Below, piece after piece: positions 7,369 through 18,067 of a stretch of 64,000 bases of DNA. Every line of letters begins with the position of its first letter. Within the stretch, counting starts at the first letter, position 1. This DNA comes from Lactococcus sp. S-13 (lineage in GTDB: Bacteria; Bacillota; Bacilli; Lactobacillales; Streptococcaceae). The stretch lies in NCBI RefSeq assembly GCF_004210295.1, contig NZ_SDAK01000001.1:558001-622000 (forward strand), read 5' to 3'. A program made the position numbers and the translations under genes. Under the pieces are notes generated by a model. It was not told the DNA's origin, searched no databases, and worked only from the letters and a program-made list of their open reading frames with translations.

Positions 7369-8043
7369 TTAGTAGCCAATTTGATCAATGTCAACTTCGG
7401 ACTGATTAATCATATCTACAACTTTGTGAATCAAATACATTCTTTCATCAAGGGCATGGATTTGTTCGGCACAATTTTGAAGCTCATTGCTCAACTGTTG
7501 AGGTATTTTTCCGTCGTATTTGTAGCGTACTTTGTGTTCCAGACTTGCCCAAAAATCCATCGCTGAGGTGCGGAGCTGCACTTCAACACGGCAACTTTGT
7601 TCGCCAAAAAGATGACCGAGGTTAACCTCCAAAATCATGTGGTAACTCCGATAACCTGTTTTTTTGGCGTCTTTGAGATAGTCTTTTTGACTGACTACTG
7701 TGAAAGCTTCTTGATTTTTTATAATCTCAACGATTTCATAGATATTTTTGGCATAAGAGCAAATTACTCGAATACCAGCAATGTCAGAAAGATGCTCATC
7801 GGCCTGCTCCGCTGTAATAGGCAGTCCTTTTTTCTTGAGTTTTCCTGCAATGCTTTCTGGGGATTTGAGTCGATGTTTGATATGTTCAATCGGATTGACC
7901 GCTTCAAAGTTGTTATAATATGTATTTAAATTCGAAAATTGCGTATATACGACATCAAGTGCGCATTCGTACTTAACCAATCTTTTTTTGAGTTCTTCAA
8001 ATTCTTCCGGAGCGAATCGCGTTTTGAGATAGTCTTTTTCCAT
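7369..8043 (-). CDS. Small alarmone synthetase ((p)ppGpp synthetase, RelQ/RelP type)
   Basis: The product has 224 residues from the start at 8043. An upstream in-frame ATG at 8079 adds a hydrophobic stretch and has no ribosome site. The RelA/SpoT synthetase domain is present: HIKHRLKSPESIAGKLKKKG (pyrophosphate acceptor-side Lys/Arg motif), DIAGIRVICSY (the DIAGxR metal/ATP motif), GYRSYHMIL and CRVEVQLRTSAMDFWASLEHKVRYK (the EVQxRT motif and the SLEH helix). No hydrolase, TGS or ACT domain. It makes (p)ppGpp from GTP/GDP and ATP in response to stress, probably envelope stress. The gene has a TATAAT ending seven bases before its ATG and a CRE-like site upstream. Confidence 0.93.
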   Translation of the reverse strand: MEKDYLKTRFAPEEFEELKKRLVKYECALDVVYTQFSNLNTYYNNFEAVNPIEHIKHRLKSPESIAGKLKKKGLPITAEQADEHLSDIAGIRVICSYAKNIYEIVEIIKNQEAFTVVSQKDYLKDAKKTGYRSYHMILEVNLGHLFGEQSCRVEVQLRTSAMDFWASLEHKVRYKYDGKIPQQLSNELQNCAEQIHALDERMYLIHKVVDMINQSEVDIDQIGY

Positions 8044-8050
8044 AATTCCT

Positions 8051-8101
8051 ATTATAATAAAAAATATTAAATTTTTCATTCATTTGATGTAAACGCTTCT
8101 A
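8051..8101 (-). promoter_or_regulatory. relQ-type promoter with CRE-like site
   Basis: TATAAT occupies 8051-8056 on the minus strand, followed by AGGAATT and the ATG. At 8088-8101 the plus strand reads TGTAAACGCTTCTA, one mismatch from the CcpA consensus TGWAANCGNTNWCA. The site would lie upstream of the -35. Confidence 0.5.
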
Positions 8102-8173
8102 AACAAGGCGTTTTATCTGGCTTTTTCATCGAAAGCCTGATGACTTAATAATACAGTGCTCCTTTTTATTTAA

Positions 8174-8207
8174 AAAATCAATCACCTGCGTGAAGTGGAC
8201 AGGTGAT
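8174..8207 (-). terminator. Terminator of the glpK-glpO operon
   Basis: ATCACCTG (8181-8188) pairs with CAGGTGAT (8200-8207); the minus-strand product ends in GATTTTTTAAA. It is located directly after the glpO stop. Confidence 0.85.
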
Positions 8208-8223
8208 GATCTTTTTGAGCCTA

Positions 8224-10053
8224 TTAACCTTTTAGGTCGGATAAGTCGGATTCACGGAGGGCCAGTTCAAGGGCTTTTTCTTGCTCTGCCTTTTGTAAAT
8301 CAGACCAACCTAAAAATTTTGCCATGACTTCTAGAACGGGGTGTTTGATTGCTTCTACTCCTTCACGCATGAATAAGAGGTGATTTGTGCGCCGAAGGAG
8401 ATAATCAACGGGTGTTAGAATCATTTCGTCTTCAAGAGCATAGCGTAAGCGCGCTGACTCGGCTAAGCTTAGTCCATCGTAAGCAGCCATTTCAGCAGCG
8501 TAGCTAAAGATTTTTAGTGAGTTCATGCCATAAAAATCGGCAATATAATTGGCTTCTTCTTTGCTCAGACCAGCAGCAAGACCCGCTTTCATATTTTCAG
8601 AAATGGTTTCCGTTACTTGAGTGGGGTCAAATTCACCGCCTGAGATTTGGTAGTGCTTGGAATCAATTTTTTCAAAGGTTAGATTGTACTCGTCTTTAAG
8701 TAATTGATGAATCATGTCCATTGCTCCAGCTGCCATTTTACGATAATCTGTAATTTTACCACCTGCTAATGTAATCAAACCATCTGATTCGCGCTCCAAG
8801 GAACTGCCTCTGGAAATTGTGGAAGGATCTGTCCCTTTTTCAGATAAGCTGGCGTCCATGTGATTCAAGATATGCTCAACTTCAGCTTTGGTCGCTGTTT
8901 TATTTTGATAGCGCAAGACAGCATCAACAACGGCATCAAAGCTCTTTTCAGATATTGCACCATTGTTTCCACCGTTATAATCTGAGCCTGAATTGTTATT
9001 TAATAGTGGGCGCAAACCAGCCCATGAGGCTTCGATATCTTCTAGCTTTAGGTGAGCTTTTGGATAACGAAAGTTGATGACATCAAGCAAGTAATTGACG
9101 TCTTCTTTCGTAACTTTAGGATCAATAAAATCTCCGTGATAGTCTGTGTCTGTCGTCCCAAAGTAGGTTTTATTTTCACGAGGAATTGCAAAAACCATGC
9201 GTTTATCGTGCTTTCCTGTGTCAAAATATGTCGGTTGGGGAACTGGGAGCTTGGCAGCATCAACAACAAGGTGTACGCCTTTGGTGGGGCGCATTTTGGG
9301 AACAATCGCTCTGGTAAAGTTGAGATAGCGAATTTTATCTACCCAAGGGCCACTGGTGTTAACGACTAATTTTGCTTTGACTTCGATGACTTCGTTGGTA
9401 AGTAAATCACGCGCACGGACTCCTGAAATTTGTCTGTCGGTGTAAAGAAAATCAATCACTTTCATCTTACTGATGGCTTGTGCACCGATTTCCACCGCTT
9501 TTTTGATATTATCGATGACTAGTCGCGCATCGTTGTTTCGAAAGTCGAGGTAAACTCCAGCGCCTTGTAATCCTTCTTGCTTAATCATCGGTTCACGGCG
9601 AAGGACTTCTTCTTTTGAAATCGTGGTATTGGCGTAAGGTGAGTTTTCGTCAATGTCTGCTAGTCGATCATACAAGTCCATTGCAATTTTGACTGAGAAC
9701 ATATCAAATGTTGTGGGCCCTTCGTCATCATAGATAGGCAACAACATTGGGTCTGGCTTTGGAATGTGGGGAGCGATAGCTTGAACGATGGCACGTTCAG
9801 AAACGGTATCTGAAACAACTTCTACGTCAAAATTTTTCAGATAACGAATACCACCGTGAACAAGTTTGGTGGAGCGTGAGGAGGTGCCTTCGGAGAAGTC
9901 TTGCATTTCTAAGAGAGCCACTTTCATTCCGGAGGCTGCTGCCTGTAGGCTAAGACCCGCACCCGTGATGCCTCCACCGATAATTAGGAGGTCTAACTCA
10001 GAAGTTTGGATATTGTTTATTGATTCTTGTCTTGTTTTTTTAGAAAAAGCCAT
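8224..10053 (-). CDS. glpO: Alpha-glycerophosphate oxidase / FAD-dependent glycerol-3-phosphate dehydrogenase
   Basis: The product has 609 residues, the length of the lactic-acid-bacterial GlpO oxidases (longer than Bacillus GlpD, about 555). The N-terminal FAD Rossmann motif is DLLIIGGGITGAGLSLQAAA, followed by SSRSTKLVHGGIRYLK (flavin signature), GVYLDFRNNDARLVI and a C-terminal GlpD-type helical cap. It oxidises glycerol-3-phosphate to dihydroxyacetone phosphate. In oxidase members O2 is the acceptor and H2O2 is made; oxidase versus quinone-linked cannot be proven here. It follows glpK by 21 bases with AAAGGAG, so the two are an operon. No glpF follows. Confidence 0.93.
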   Translation of the reverse strand: MAFSKKTRQESINNIQTSELDLLIIGGGITGAGLSLQAAASGMKVALLEMQDFSEGTSSRSTKLVHGGIRYLKNFDVEVVSDTVSERAIVQAIAPHIPKPDPMLLPIYDDEGPTTFDMFSVKIAMDLYDRLADIDENSPYANTTISKEEVLRREPMIKQEGLQGAGVYLDFRNNDARLVIDNIKKAVEIGAQAISKMKVIDFLYTDRQISGVRARDLLTNEVIEVKAKLVVNTSGPWVDKIRYLNFTRAIVPKMRPTKGVHLVVDAAKLPVPQPTYFDTGKHDKRMVFAIPRENKTYFGTTDTDYHGDFIDPKVTKEDVNYLLDVINFRYPKAHLKLEDIEASWAGLRPLLNNNSGSDYNGGNNGAISEKSFDAVVDAVLRYQNKTATKAEVEHILNHMDASLSEKGTDPSTISRGSSLERESDGLITLAGGKITDYRKMAAGAMDMIHQLLKDEYNLTFEKIDSKHYQISGGEFDPTQVTETISENMKAGLAAGLSKEEANYIADFYGMNSLKIFSYAAEMAAYDGLSLAESARLRYALEDEMILTPVDYLLRRTNHLLFMREGVEAIKHPVLEVMAKFLGWSDLQKAEQEKALELALRESDLSDLKG

Positions 10054-10074
10054 TTTTTTCTCCTTTAGCTTATG

Positions 10075-11637
<1,563 letters not shown>

Positions 11638-11715
11638 TTAAAGACTATCAATATTTATTGAAATTTGAAAATTTTTTGTTGACGAGCTAGAAAAGAGCTG
11701 GGGTTGAATTTTTTA

Positions 11716-11745
11716 ATAAAAACCATTCAAATTTGAATGGTTTTT
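11716..11745. terminator. Bidirectional terminator after the ABC exporter operon
   Basis: AACCATTCAAATTTGAATGGTT is a perfect palindrome flanked by A-run and T-run. It closes the ABC ATPase gene (stop at 11752). Confidence 0.88.
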
Positions 11746-11751
11746 TATTTT

Positions 11752-12414
11752 TTAAGAGGTGCGTTGAAATTTGCGATGTTTGAGGGTGTAAACGAGGTCT
11801 GAGGCCTTGGCGACGTCGGTTTCGTGGGTGACGATAATCACGATTTTGTTGTCGTCGTGGGCAATTTTTTGAAAAAGTTCAACGATTTGCGTGGTGGTGT
11901 TCTCGTCCAGATTTCCTGTCGGCTCGTCAGCAATAATGATGTCATGATTAAGCACCAGCGCCCGTGCGATTGCTACTCGTTGCTGCTGACCTCCGGATAA
12001 TTTACTGACGGATTTGTAAATTAAATCTTGCGTCAGCCCTACTTTTGCCAAGGCTTCTTCGATGGCAACTTTTTCGTCAGGAAATTTTACTGACGAAATT
12101 TTAATCGCCGTTTTGACATTATCGTAAGCTGACATATAGGTCAGCAAATTGTAGGCTTGAAAGACGGTGCTGACGGTTTTTTTGCGGTAATTGGTCAAAT
12201 TGCTAGATTTGATGATTCTATCGTCATAAGTCATCGTCCCTGATTTTGCAGTATCTAGCCCTGCCAAGAGGGAGAGAAAGGTGGTTTTTCCTGAACCAGA
12301 TTGTCCCAGAATGGCATACATGGTGCCTTTTTCAAAAGTTTCTGTGACGTCTTTGAACAGATAATCGTCAGGATTGGTGTAATAATAGGTCAAATTTTCA
12401 ACTTTTAGGGTCAT
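11752..12414 (-). CDS. ABC transporter ATP-binding protein (MacB/LolD class)
   Basis: The product has 220 residues. Walker A is GQSGSGKTT (about residues 36-44), signature LSGGQQQRVAIARAL, Walker B IIIADEPTGNLD, then the D-loop and H-loop (IVTHETDVA). This is the MacB/LolD/FtsE class, whose partners are FtsX-fold permeases. That fits the gene just upstream at 12563-14077. AAAGGAG precedes the ATG. The operon order is small anchored protein, permease, ATPase. Confidence 0.95.
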   Translation of the reverse strand: MTLKVENLTYYYTNPDDYLFKDVTETFEKGTMYAILGQSGSGKTTFLSLLAGLDTAKSGTMTYDDRIIKSSNLTNYRKKTVSTVFQAYNLLTYMSAYDNVKTAIKISSVKFPDEKVAIEEALAKVGLTQDLIYKSVSKLSGGQQQRVAIARALVLNHDIIIADEPTGNLDENTTTQIVELFQKIAHDDNKIVIIVTHETDVAKASDLVYTLKHRKFQRTS

Positions 12415-12458
12415 TTTTGCTCCTTTTCATGATTTTGGGAAGTGATTGAGCAGAATAT

Positions 12459-12553
12459 TTACTGACGGAATTTTGCGTCAGCATTTTCTCTGTCAAATGC
12501 ACTGAGGCGAGGGCTTTTTTGCTCTGACGGCACTTCCGTCAGTAATTTCTCTG
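12459..12553. repeat. Dispersed AAAATGCTGACG repeat cluster in the exporter operon
   Basis: ACTGACG at about 12461 faces CGTCAGCATTTTCTCTG (12476-12492), and a variant CGTCAGTAATTTCTCTG lies at 12537-12553, ten bases from the permease stop. Another TCTGACGG arm sits at about 12523. These lie between the permease and ATPase genes of one operon, so strong termination here would be unexpected. Confidence 0.85.
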
Positions 12554-12562
12554 CCCTTTTTA

Positions 12563-14077
12563 TCAATTGGTCAAAACTTGTTTAGGATTGAGGCGCAAGA
12601 TGCCAATACTTGCCAGTCCTACGGCAATCAGGGTGATCAAAATGGCGATAGCAACGAGCATCATGATTTCACTAAATGAGGTTTTGATGTTCAATTTTTC
12701 AAGGGCTTTAGCTTGAGCTTGCGATTGTCCAATGCCCATCGCACCGCCAGCGCGACCCATAAAGCCGCCACCATTTCCAGAAGGACGTTGACTGTTGGTG
12801 TTGCCACCTGGTGCTGCTGGGGCGCCATTATTTGCTGCGCTTGAAGTGGTTTGAGTCGTTTGTTGTTTCAAGACTTGTTGACCCACAACGTTGCCGACCA
12901 CATTACCTGCGGCTGAGGCGATGCCGACTGATACCACCATGACCATGAATAATTCAAAGAAAAATTGGCCAATGATTTTGAGTTTGGACTCGCCAAGACT
13001 CATCAGCACACCGATTTCAAAGCGGCGCTCGCGCACCATGAGCATGATAATCAGCGCCAAAATGATGGCCCCAGCAACCGCCACAATAATCACAATGTTG
13101 CGAGCAAAACTTGCTACATTGTTCAGAGAAGATTTGACATTTTGATAAGCTTGGTCATTTTTGGCCACTTGGAAAGTGTCGCTGTCTACTAATTTATTGG
13201 CTGCTTTAACAAAAGTATCGGCATTGGCTGGATTGGTCATGCTGTAAGTCGCGGTGGAAATCTTGCCCGTCGTTGCTTTCATCGCATTGGCCACGGAAAG
13301 TGCTGTATACATGGTGTTCATGTACTGAATCGAATTTTCTGTGCTCGAGCTTGTCGTTGTGAAGATGCCGACCACTGTCATCGTGTAAGTCTTGTCGTTG
13401 CTGTCTTTAAGCGTGAAAGTCGAACCGACTTTCAGATCGTTTTGGCTGGCCAGCGTTTTTTCGATGACGACATTGTTTGTGCCTTCGTCAGAAGCCTTGA
13501 TTGCGCGTCCAGACGCGATTTTGTAGGAGCTTGTGAAGTTTGTGTTGTTTGCTAGGTCATTTGTCCCAGAGATTGTGAAGTCTTCTTGGGAGCCACCCAT
13601 GCCACCAGCCATATCACCGCCAGGGCCACCTTGTCCTTGTGCATTGCTTGAACTGCTTGAGCTGCCACTTGACGACACTTTTTCAATGCCGGAGTTAGCC
13701 GATGCAGAAGCCTGATAGGTGAAGCTGTAAGCTTTGACGCCATCAAGTTTGGCAATTTTTTCGGCCGTGCTTTCAGAAATCGTTGGCATATCAATGTTGA
13801 AACGTTTGCCTGCGCCACTATCGCTCGTGCTTGAATCACTTGAGCTACTTGTACTGGCGCTAGATTGCGCCTGCTTGATGACATTTTGCATATTGACCGA
13901 CAGTGAAACTGTTGCTCCAGCTGCTTTTTTGGCGTTGTCGATGGAAACATTTGCCGCACTGTTGATAATCAAGCCCGAAAGCACAAAAATCAAAATCGCT
14001 GAAAATGCCACAATCAAAAGCACCGTCCGACCAATTTTCGCTTTAGTAAAAAGCCATGCTCGTCTGATAAAATCCAT
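12563..14077 (-). CDS. MacB/FtsX-type ABC transporter permease with Ser- and Gly-rich inserts
   Basis: The product has 504 residues. Topology is MacB-like: one N-terminal helix (about 14-36), a large extracytoplasmic domain (about 37-325) and three C-terminal helices (about 327-350, 375-400 and 470-495) ending RLNPKQVLTN. Walker-free; FtsX domain near the C terminus (ERRFEIGVLMSLGESKLKIIGQFF). It has three odd low-complexity segments: SSASTSSSSDSSTSDS (about 73-88), a Ser/Gly run with GQGGPGGDMAGGMGGS (about 130-165) and GNGGGFMGRAGGAMG in the loop after helix 3. They are absent from ordinary MacB. Substrate unknown; antimicrobial peptide or envelope-stress efflux is a guess from family. Confidence 0.88.
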   Translation of the reverse strand: MDFIRRAWLFTKAKIGRTVLLIVAFSAILIFVLSGLIINSAANVSIDNAKKAAGATVSLSVNMQNVIKQAQSSASTSSSSDSSTSDSGAGKRFNIDMPTISESTAEKIAKLDGVKAYSFTYQASASANSGIEKVSSSGSSSSSSNAQGQGGPGGDMAGGMGGSQEDFTISGTNDLANNTNFTSSYKIASGRAIKASDEGTNNVVIEKTLASQNDLKVGSTFTLKDSNDKTYTMTVVGIFTTTSSSTENSIQYMNTMYTALSVANAMKATTGKISTATYSMTNPANADTFVKAANKLVDSDTFQVAKNDQAYQNVKSSLNNVASFARNIVIIVAVAGAIILALIIMLMVRERRFEIGVLMSLGESKLKIIGQFFFELFMVMVVSVGIASAAGNVVGNVVGQQVLKQQTTQTTSSAANNGAPAAPGGNTNSQRPSGNGGGFMGRAGGAMGIGQSQAQAKALEKLNIKTSFSEIMMLVAIAILITLIAVGLASIGILRLNPKQVLTN

Positions 14078-14137
14078 TTATTTCCTCATTTCTACTGATT
14101 AAAAATTATTCCTTTTGAAAAAATGCTGACGTCTTTT

Positions 14138-14416
14138 TTAAACGCTTGCACTTGCCGAATTTGCTGACGTATTCGAATCATTGCTGCTCGAGCTTCCCGA
14201 ATTTGCTGACGCACCTGCATTGGCATCCGTACCACCATTTGGTGAATCGGGCGCTTTTCCATTACCGCCAAACCGATTTTGCATTTGTTGCGGACTAGTC
14301 GGCTGCGAACTCGTCGCTTGATTTTTACCAATGAAAAATCCTCCTACACCGCCAGCAATCAGGGTTAACAAAGAAACAAAAATGACTGTTTTTCCTTTAA
14401 AAAATTTTAAAATCAT
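14138..14416 (-). CDS. Small membrane-anchored Ser/Asn/Ala-rich protein of the exporter operon
   Basis: The product has 92 residues. One N-terminal membrane helix (KTVIFVSLLTLIAGGVGGFFIGK, residues about 9-30, split here for length) is followed by a disordered tail of about 60 residues rich in Ser, Asn, Ala, Gln and Gly. The tail ends ANSASASV. It sits first in the operon with the MacB-like permease and ATPase, where other bacteria encode an HlyD/MacA adaptor. It looks like the membrane anchor of such an adaptor without the adaptor domains. I do not recognise a family. AAAGGAAAAATC is a weak ribosome site. Confidence 0.7.
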   Translation of the reverse strand: MILKFFKGKTVIFVSLLTLIAGGVGGFFIGKNQATSSQPTSPQQMQNRFGGNGKAPDSPNGGTDANAGASANSGSSSSNDSNTSANSASASV

Positions 14417-14512
14417 CCTGATTTTTCCTTTCTTTTATTTCATAAAATGATTATAGAGTTTTAAACTTAAGACCAACCCAAGCAGAACTTAAGGTTTTCT
14501 AAAATTTTATCA

Positions 14513-14582
14513 GAGAAAATACTGACGAAAATTTACGTCAGCATTTTTTCTGGCTCACTTCAATTACGTCAGCATTTTCTCC
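14513..14582. repeat. Dispersed AAAATGCTGACG repeat: hairpin plus single copy
   Basis: GAGAAAATACTGACG (14513-14527) pairs with CGTCAGCATTTTTTCTG (14536-14552), and a further copy CGTCAGCATTTTCTCC follows at 14567-14582. They fill the gap between the exporter operon and the mraY terminator. A divergent arm, GAAAAAATGCTGACG, lies at 14117-14131 after the small protein stop. Confidence 0.88.
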
Positions 14583-14584
14583 AC

Positions 14585-14612
14585 AAAAAAAAGCCGCCCA
14601 CAGGCGGCTTTC
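14585..14612 (-). terminator. Terminator of the division cluster after mraY
   Basis: AAAGCCGCC / GGCGGCTTT with a CACA loop and a U-run on the minus strand. Confidence 0.9.
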
Positions 14613-14638
14613 ACATTATTTTACTGTTCCATTCGTCA

Positions 14639-15700
14639 TTAAAAGGCGAAATAAATTCCCAAAGCAATTGCCGACAAAACAGCCGTAAATAGCCAAAAGA
14701 CAATATCAATCTTCCACTCTGACCAACCTTTTGCTTTCCCAGAAAAACCACCCAATTCAAAATGATGATGAATTGGCGTCATCCGGAAAATACGTTTACC
14801 ACCCGTGCGTTTGAAATAAGTGACTTGAATCATCACAGACAAAGTTTCAATCACATAGACAGCACCAATCAAAAGCAAAGTCCATTCCGCATGAAGCAAA
14901 ATAGAAATGATTGCCAAAAAGCCGCCCAGCGCAAGAGAACCGACATCCCCCATGAAAATCTTCGCTGGCTTATGATTGAACACAAAGAAACCAATCAAAG
15001 CACCAATCACGGCAACAATAATCACTAAAACATCATACTGATGATGAACCGCAGCAATAATCGCATAAGCCGTCAGCGAAATCGCCACCGTAATTGAAGC
15101 CAAGCCATCAATCCCATCCGTCAAATTGACCGCGTTTGACCAACCGACCAGCCAAATAATGATAAAAATCAAGAAAAAGATGCCTAAATCAAAATCACGT
15201 CCAAAAAGAATCAAATGATTGACTTCAAAACTTGGTGAAGCCTTTGGAATCATATGCTCCGGAATGAAATTTCCAAAACGTGGCACGGGTTTAAAATGCG
15301 GTGCGCTCGTGTAAATCAGATATGAAACCAGCCCAATGACAATCTGAGCCACTAATTTTTGAACAGCCGTCAGCCCTTCATTTTTCTTTTTGAAAATTTT
15401 CAAGAAATCATCAAAAAAGCCAATAACTGCATACATTGCAAGCACCCACCAAGCAATAATGAAAGGTGCGCTCGCCTGCCCTAACAAAAGTGCGCTCACA
15501 AGCGAAACGAATAAAGCGACAGTGACGAAAACAAAACCTCCCATTGTCGGCGTTCCCGCCTTACTCGCGTGCTGTTTTACCTCTTCAAGCGTTGGTTGTC
15601 CACCCAATTTTTTCTTATGGAAGAACATAATGAAGCGAGGAATCGCAACGATTGTCAAAAGCATTGCGATAACCGCGACCACTATTTCATTCAATAACAT
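14639..15700 (-). CDS. mraY: Phospho-N-acetylmuramoyl-pentapeptide transferase
   Basis: The product has 353 residues. A polytopic enzyme with about ten membrane helices. Conserved motifs: [11 protein letters not shown] (about 49-59), GFFDDFLK (the DD pair of the UDP-MurNAc-pentapeptide site), [13 protein letters not shown] and [20 protein letters not shown], and the HHHFE motif [10 protein letters not shown] near residue 310. It transfers phospho-MurNAc-pentapeptide to undecaprenyl phosphate, giving lipid I. It is last in the rsmH-ftsL-pbpX-mraY order typical of streptococci and lactococci. Confidence 0.98.
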   Translation of the reverse strand: MLLNEIVVAVIAMLLTIVAIPRFIMFFHKKKLGGQPTLEEVKQHASKAGTPTMGGFVFVTVALFVSLVSALLLGQASAPFIIAWWVLAMYAVIGFFDDFLKIFKKKNEGLTAVQKLVAQIVIGLVSYLIYTSAPHFKPVPRFGNFIPEHMIPKASPSFEVNHLILFGRDFDLGIFFLIFIIIWLVGWSNAVNLTDGIDGLASITVAISLTAYAIIAAVHHQYDVLVIIVAVIGALIGFFVFNHKPAKIFMGDVGSLALGGFLAIISILLHAEWTLLLIGAVYVIETLSVMIQVTYFKRTGGKRIFRMTPIHHHFELGGFSGKAKGWSEWKIDIVFWLFTAVLSAIALGIYFAF

Positions 15701-15775
15701 CTTCTTCTCCTAATTTTTTAAAGTTAAATGGTTTTGAAATTCCTTCAAAACAACACTGCGAAGGGAGCTGATTAC

Positions 15776-18067
15776 TCAACTCCCCAATTTCACAGTTAAA
15801 CTTTGACCCTTTTTGACATTGGTCGCAGCCGCAAGCGACTGGCTCTCGACTTGATTTCCCGAACCTTCATAAGTCACTTTCAAACCGTACCAATTTGCCA
15901 ATTGCTCAACCTCAGCTTTCGACCACTCGTACATATCCGGCATGACTTGATCCTTGTCATTAGTCAAAAGTAAAATGCGTGTATTGGCAGCTACTTTTTC
16001 ACCTGCGGCAATGGATTGAGCGGTCACCTTAGCTCCCGTTCCCAAAATTACAGGGCTCAAAACAGTCCGACGTAAGCTATCCGCTGTATTCCCTGGATCA
16101 GCATCCTTGTAATTCTCAACAGTAACCTTGCCCGCCTTATCCTCACTCGTTCTGGAAGCATCGATTTCATCTTTCAAGCTTTCAGCCCGTGTCAACAAAG
16201 GATTGGCAACTCGTGCAATATATTTCAAAGTCCACGGTTCCGAAGGAATTTTTACCGTCATATAGAAAATAAACTCTGGTTTATCTGCTGGATACATCAC
16301 CACCGCAGAATAAAGATAATCCTGCGCCCCGGTCATATAACCACCCGTTTTTGCCGCAATCTGCGCAGTACCTGTCTTCACCGCTGCAGGCTGACCATTG
16401 ACCATAAACAAAGGCCCTGGTCCAAGATTTTGGTCAGGATCTCCCGAAGAGGAATAAGAAGTTCCATACACTGGATCCGTATTAACCGTCAGCATCAACT
16501 TGCGCACTTCCTCCACAGATGAATTAGAAACAGGACGACCAATAACCTCTGGCTGAGCAACCAAGCTCGTGTTGTTATTAGGATCAACCACCTTGTTAAC
16601 AATATGAGGCTCTAACATCGTTCCGTTTCCAGCTACGGATGTCCATGCCCGAATCAATTGAATCGGCGTCACCGCAACCCCTTGACCAAAAGCCGATTGG
16701 ATTTGCGAAACGCCATTATCAGCAGGCAAAGCCCCCGGATTTTCACCGTCCAAACCAGCCCGTGTTTTCAAGCCAAATTTGAACTTGTTCAAATAACCTT
16801 CCCACAGATTATACCCCATATCCATCTCAATTCGGCTCATTCCGATATTAGAAGACATCGCAAAACCTTGAGCATAGGTCACTGTTTCTGGTAAGGTGTA
16901 GCTTTTGTTTTCCGTAACGTCCCAGTCATTGATGGGCGTATCATAAACTTGCAACTTCCGTTGGTAGGTAGCATTAAGGTCTACTTTTCCACTATCCAAA
17001 GCCGAAGCCATGAGGAAGGTTTTAAAAGTTGATCCTGGCTCAAACGCCGACTGTGACAACAAACTATTCCAAGTAAAATACTTCTGATCTTTGTCTGTAT
17101 TGATTGTTGCTGCGGTATAAGTTGGTCGTTGACTCGTTGCCAAAATGTCACCCGTTTTAGCATCAACCAAAGTTCCCGAAATTTGTTGCGCGCCCGTTTG
17201 TTGAACCGCAGAATCCATCAATTTTTCAAGATTGGTTTGCAGCTGTGCATCTAGCGTCGTATAGACATCTTTTCCGTTTTTAACAACTTTGTCGACTTTC
17301 GTAGTCCCCGGAATTGGACGCCCATAAATATCTTTTTGATAAGTTTCAACACCGTTTGTCCCACTCAGCGTACTGTTGAAGGCTTTTTCCAAGCCCATAT
17401 TTCCTTCCAGAACTTGTACACCTTTTTTATCTTTAGGACTAGCGACTCCGATAAATTGTGAAGCAAAATTGCCGAAAGGATAAGAACGAGATAAATCAGC
17501 AGTGAAACCAATACCAACCAGCTTTTGATCATCGGCTGCTTTTTGCAAATCTTTCATTTGTTGCAAACTGATATTTGAACCTTTTGCTCCAAATTGAACT
17601 TGCTTAAATTTAGAATTTAACTGTTTTTCAATCAAAGAACGGTCAATTCCTAACTTACTATTAAGAAAATCTTCAAGCTTGCCAAATTCACTTTTTCTGA
17701 CGTAAAGTGGATTTCCGTTGGTATCTACCTGCGTCTTATCAAGGACAACATAAATCGTATAGGTACTTGAATCAACTGCAATTGGTGCGCCAGTACGGTC
17801 GAAGATTGTTCCTCGTTTGGCTTGTACTGCCACGGTATCTTGGTAATTTCTTGTTGCCATGACTTTGAGATTAGTATCCCCGACATGGTTATCCGTAATC
17901 AACCAAACAAAACGAAATATAAAAATCGTAAACAGAGCGATAGCTAGGAAAAAGAGGCTCTTACCTACGTGTTTACGATTTGTTTCTGGACGAAGTTTAG
18001 TCTTTCTGGCATTCCGTGATATTTTCCTTACTGGAAGAGAAAATAATTTTTTTAAAAATTTTATCAT
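15776..18067 (-). CDS. pbpX: Penicillin-binding protein 2X, septal transpeptidase
   Basis: The product has 763 residues. N-terminal basic cytoplasmic segment and one membrane helix (about 36-57), dimerisation/pedestal domain, then the transpeptidase domain. The catalytic STFK is at 346-349, SSN at 405-407 and KTGT at 564-567. Two C-terminal PASTA domains follow (about residues 635-763: VILGTGAKVTAQSIAAGEKV and VMPDMYEWSKAEVEQLANWY). It cross-links septal peptidoglycan and is a main beta-lactam target. Its ATG overlaps the ftsL stop by 4 bases. Confidence 0.97.
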   Translation of the reverse strand: MIKFLKKLFSLPVRKISRNARKTKLRPETNRKHVGKSLFFLAIALFTIFIFRFVWLITDNHVGDTNLKVMATRNYQDTVAVQAKRGTIFDRTGAPIAVDSSTYTIYVVLDKTQVDTNGNPLYVRKSEFGKLEDFLNSKLGIDRSLIEKQLNSKFKQVQFGAKGSNISLQQMKDLQKAADDQKLVGIGFTADLSRSYPFGNFASQFIGVASPKDKKGVQVLEGNMGLEKAFNSTLSGTNGVETYQKDIYGRPIPGTTKVDKVVKNGKDVYTTLDAQLQTNLEKLMDSAVQQTGAQQISGTLVDAKTGDILATSQRPTYTAATINTDKDQKYFTWNSLLSQSAFEPGSTFKTFLMASALDSGKVDLNATYQRKLQVYDTPINDWDVTENKSYTLPETVTYAQGFAMSSNIGMSRIEMDMGYNLWEGYLNKFKFGLKTRAGLDGENPGALPADNGVSQIQSAFGQGVAVTPIQLIRAWTSVAGNGTMLEPHIVNKVVDPNNNTSLVAQPEVIGRPVSNSSVEEVRKLMLTVNTDPVYGTSYSSSGDPDQNLGPGPLFMVNGQPAAVKTGTAQIAAKTGGYMTGAQDYLYSAVVMYPADKPEFIFYMTVKIPSEPWTLKYIARVANPLLTRAESLKDEIDASRTSEDKAGKVTVENYKDADPGNTADSLRRTVLSPVILGTGAKVTAQSIAAGEKVAANTRILLLTNDKDQVMPDMYEWSKAEVEQLANWYGLKVTYEGSGNQVESQSLAAATNVKKGQSLTVKLGS

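Noticed and set aside
8044..8079. Longer relQ product starting at 8079
   Set aside because: It has no ribosome site and would place the apparent TATAAT inside the coding region; the ATG at 8043 has AGGA close by.
14092..14331. Frameshifted adaptor gene in the exporter operon
   Set aside because: The alternate frame over the small protein is a basic, repetitive shadow with no membrane or adaptor domain; the 92-codon frame has its own start and stop.
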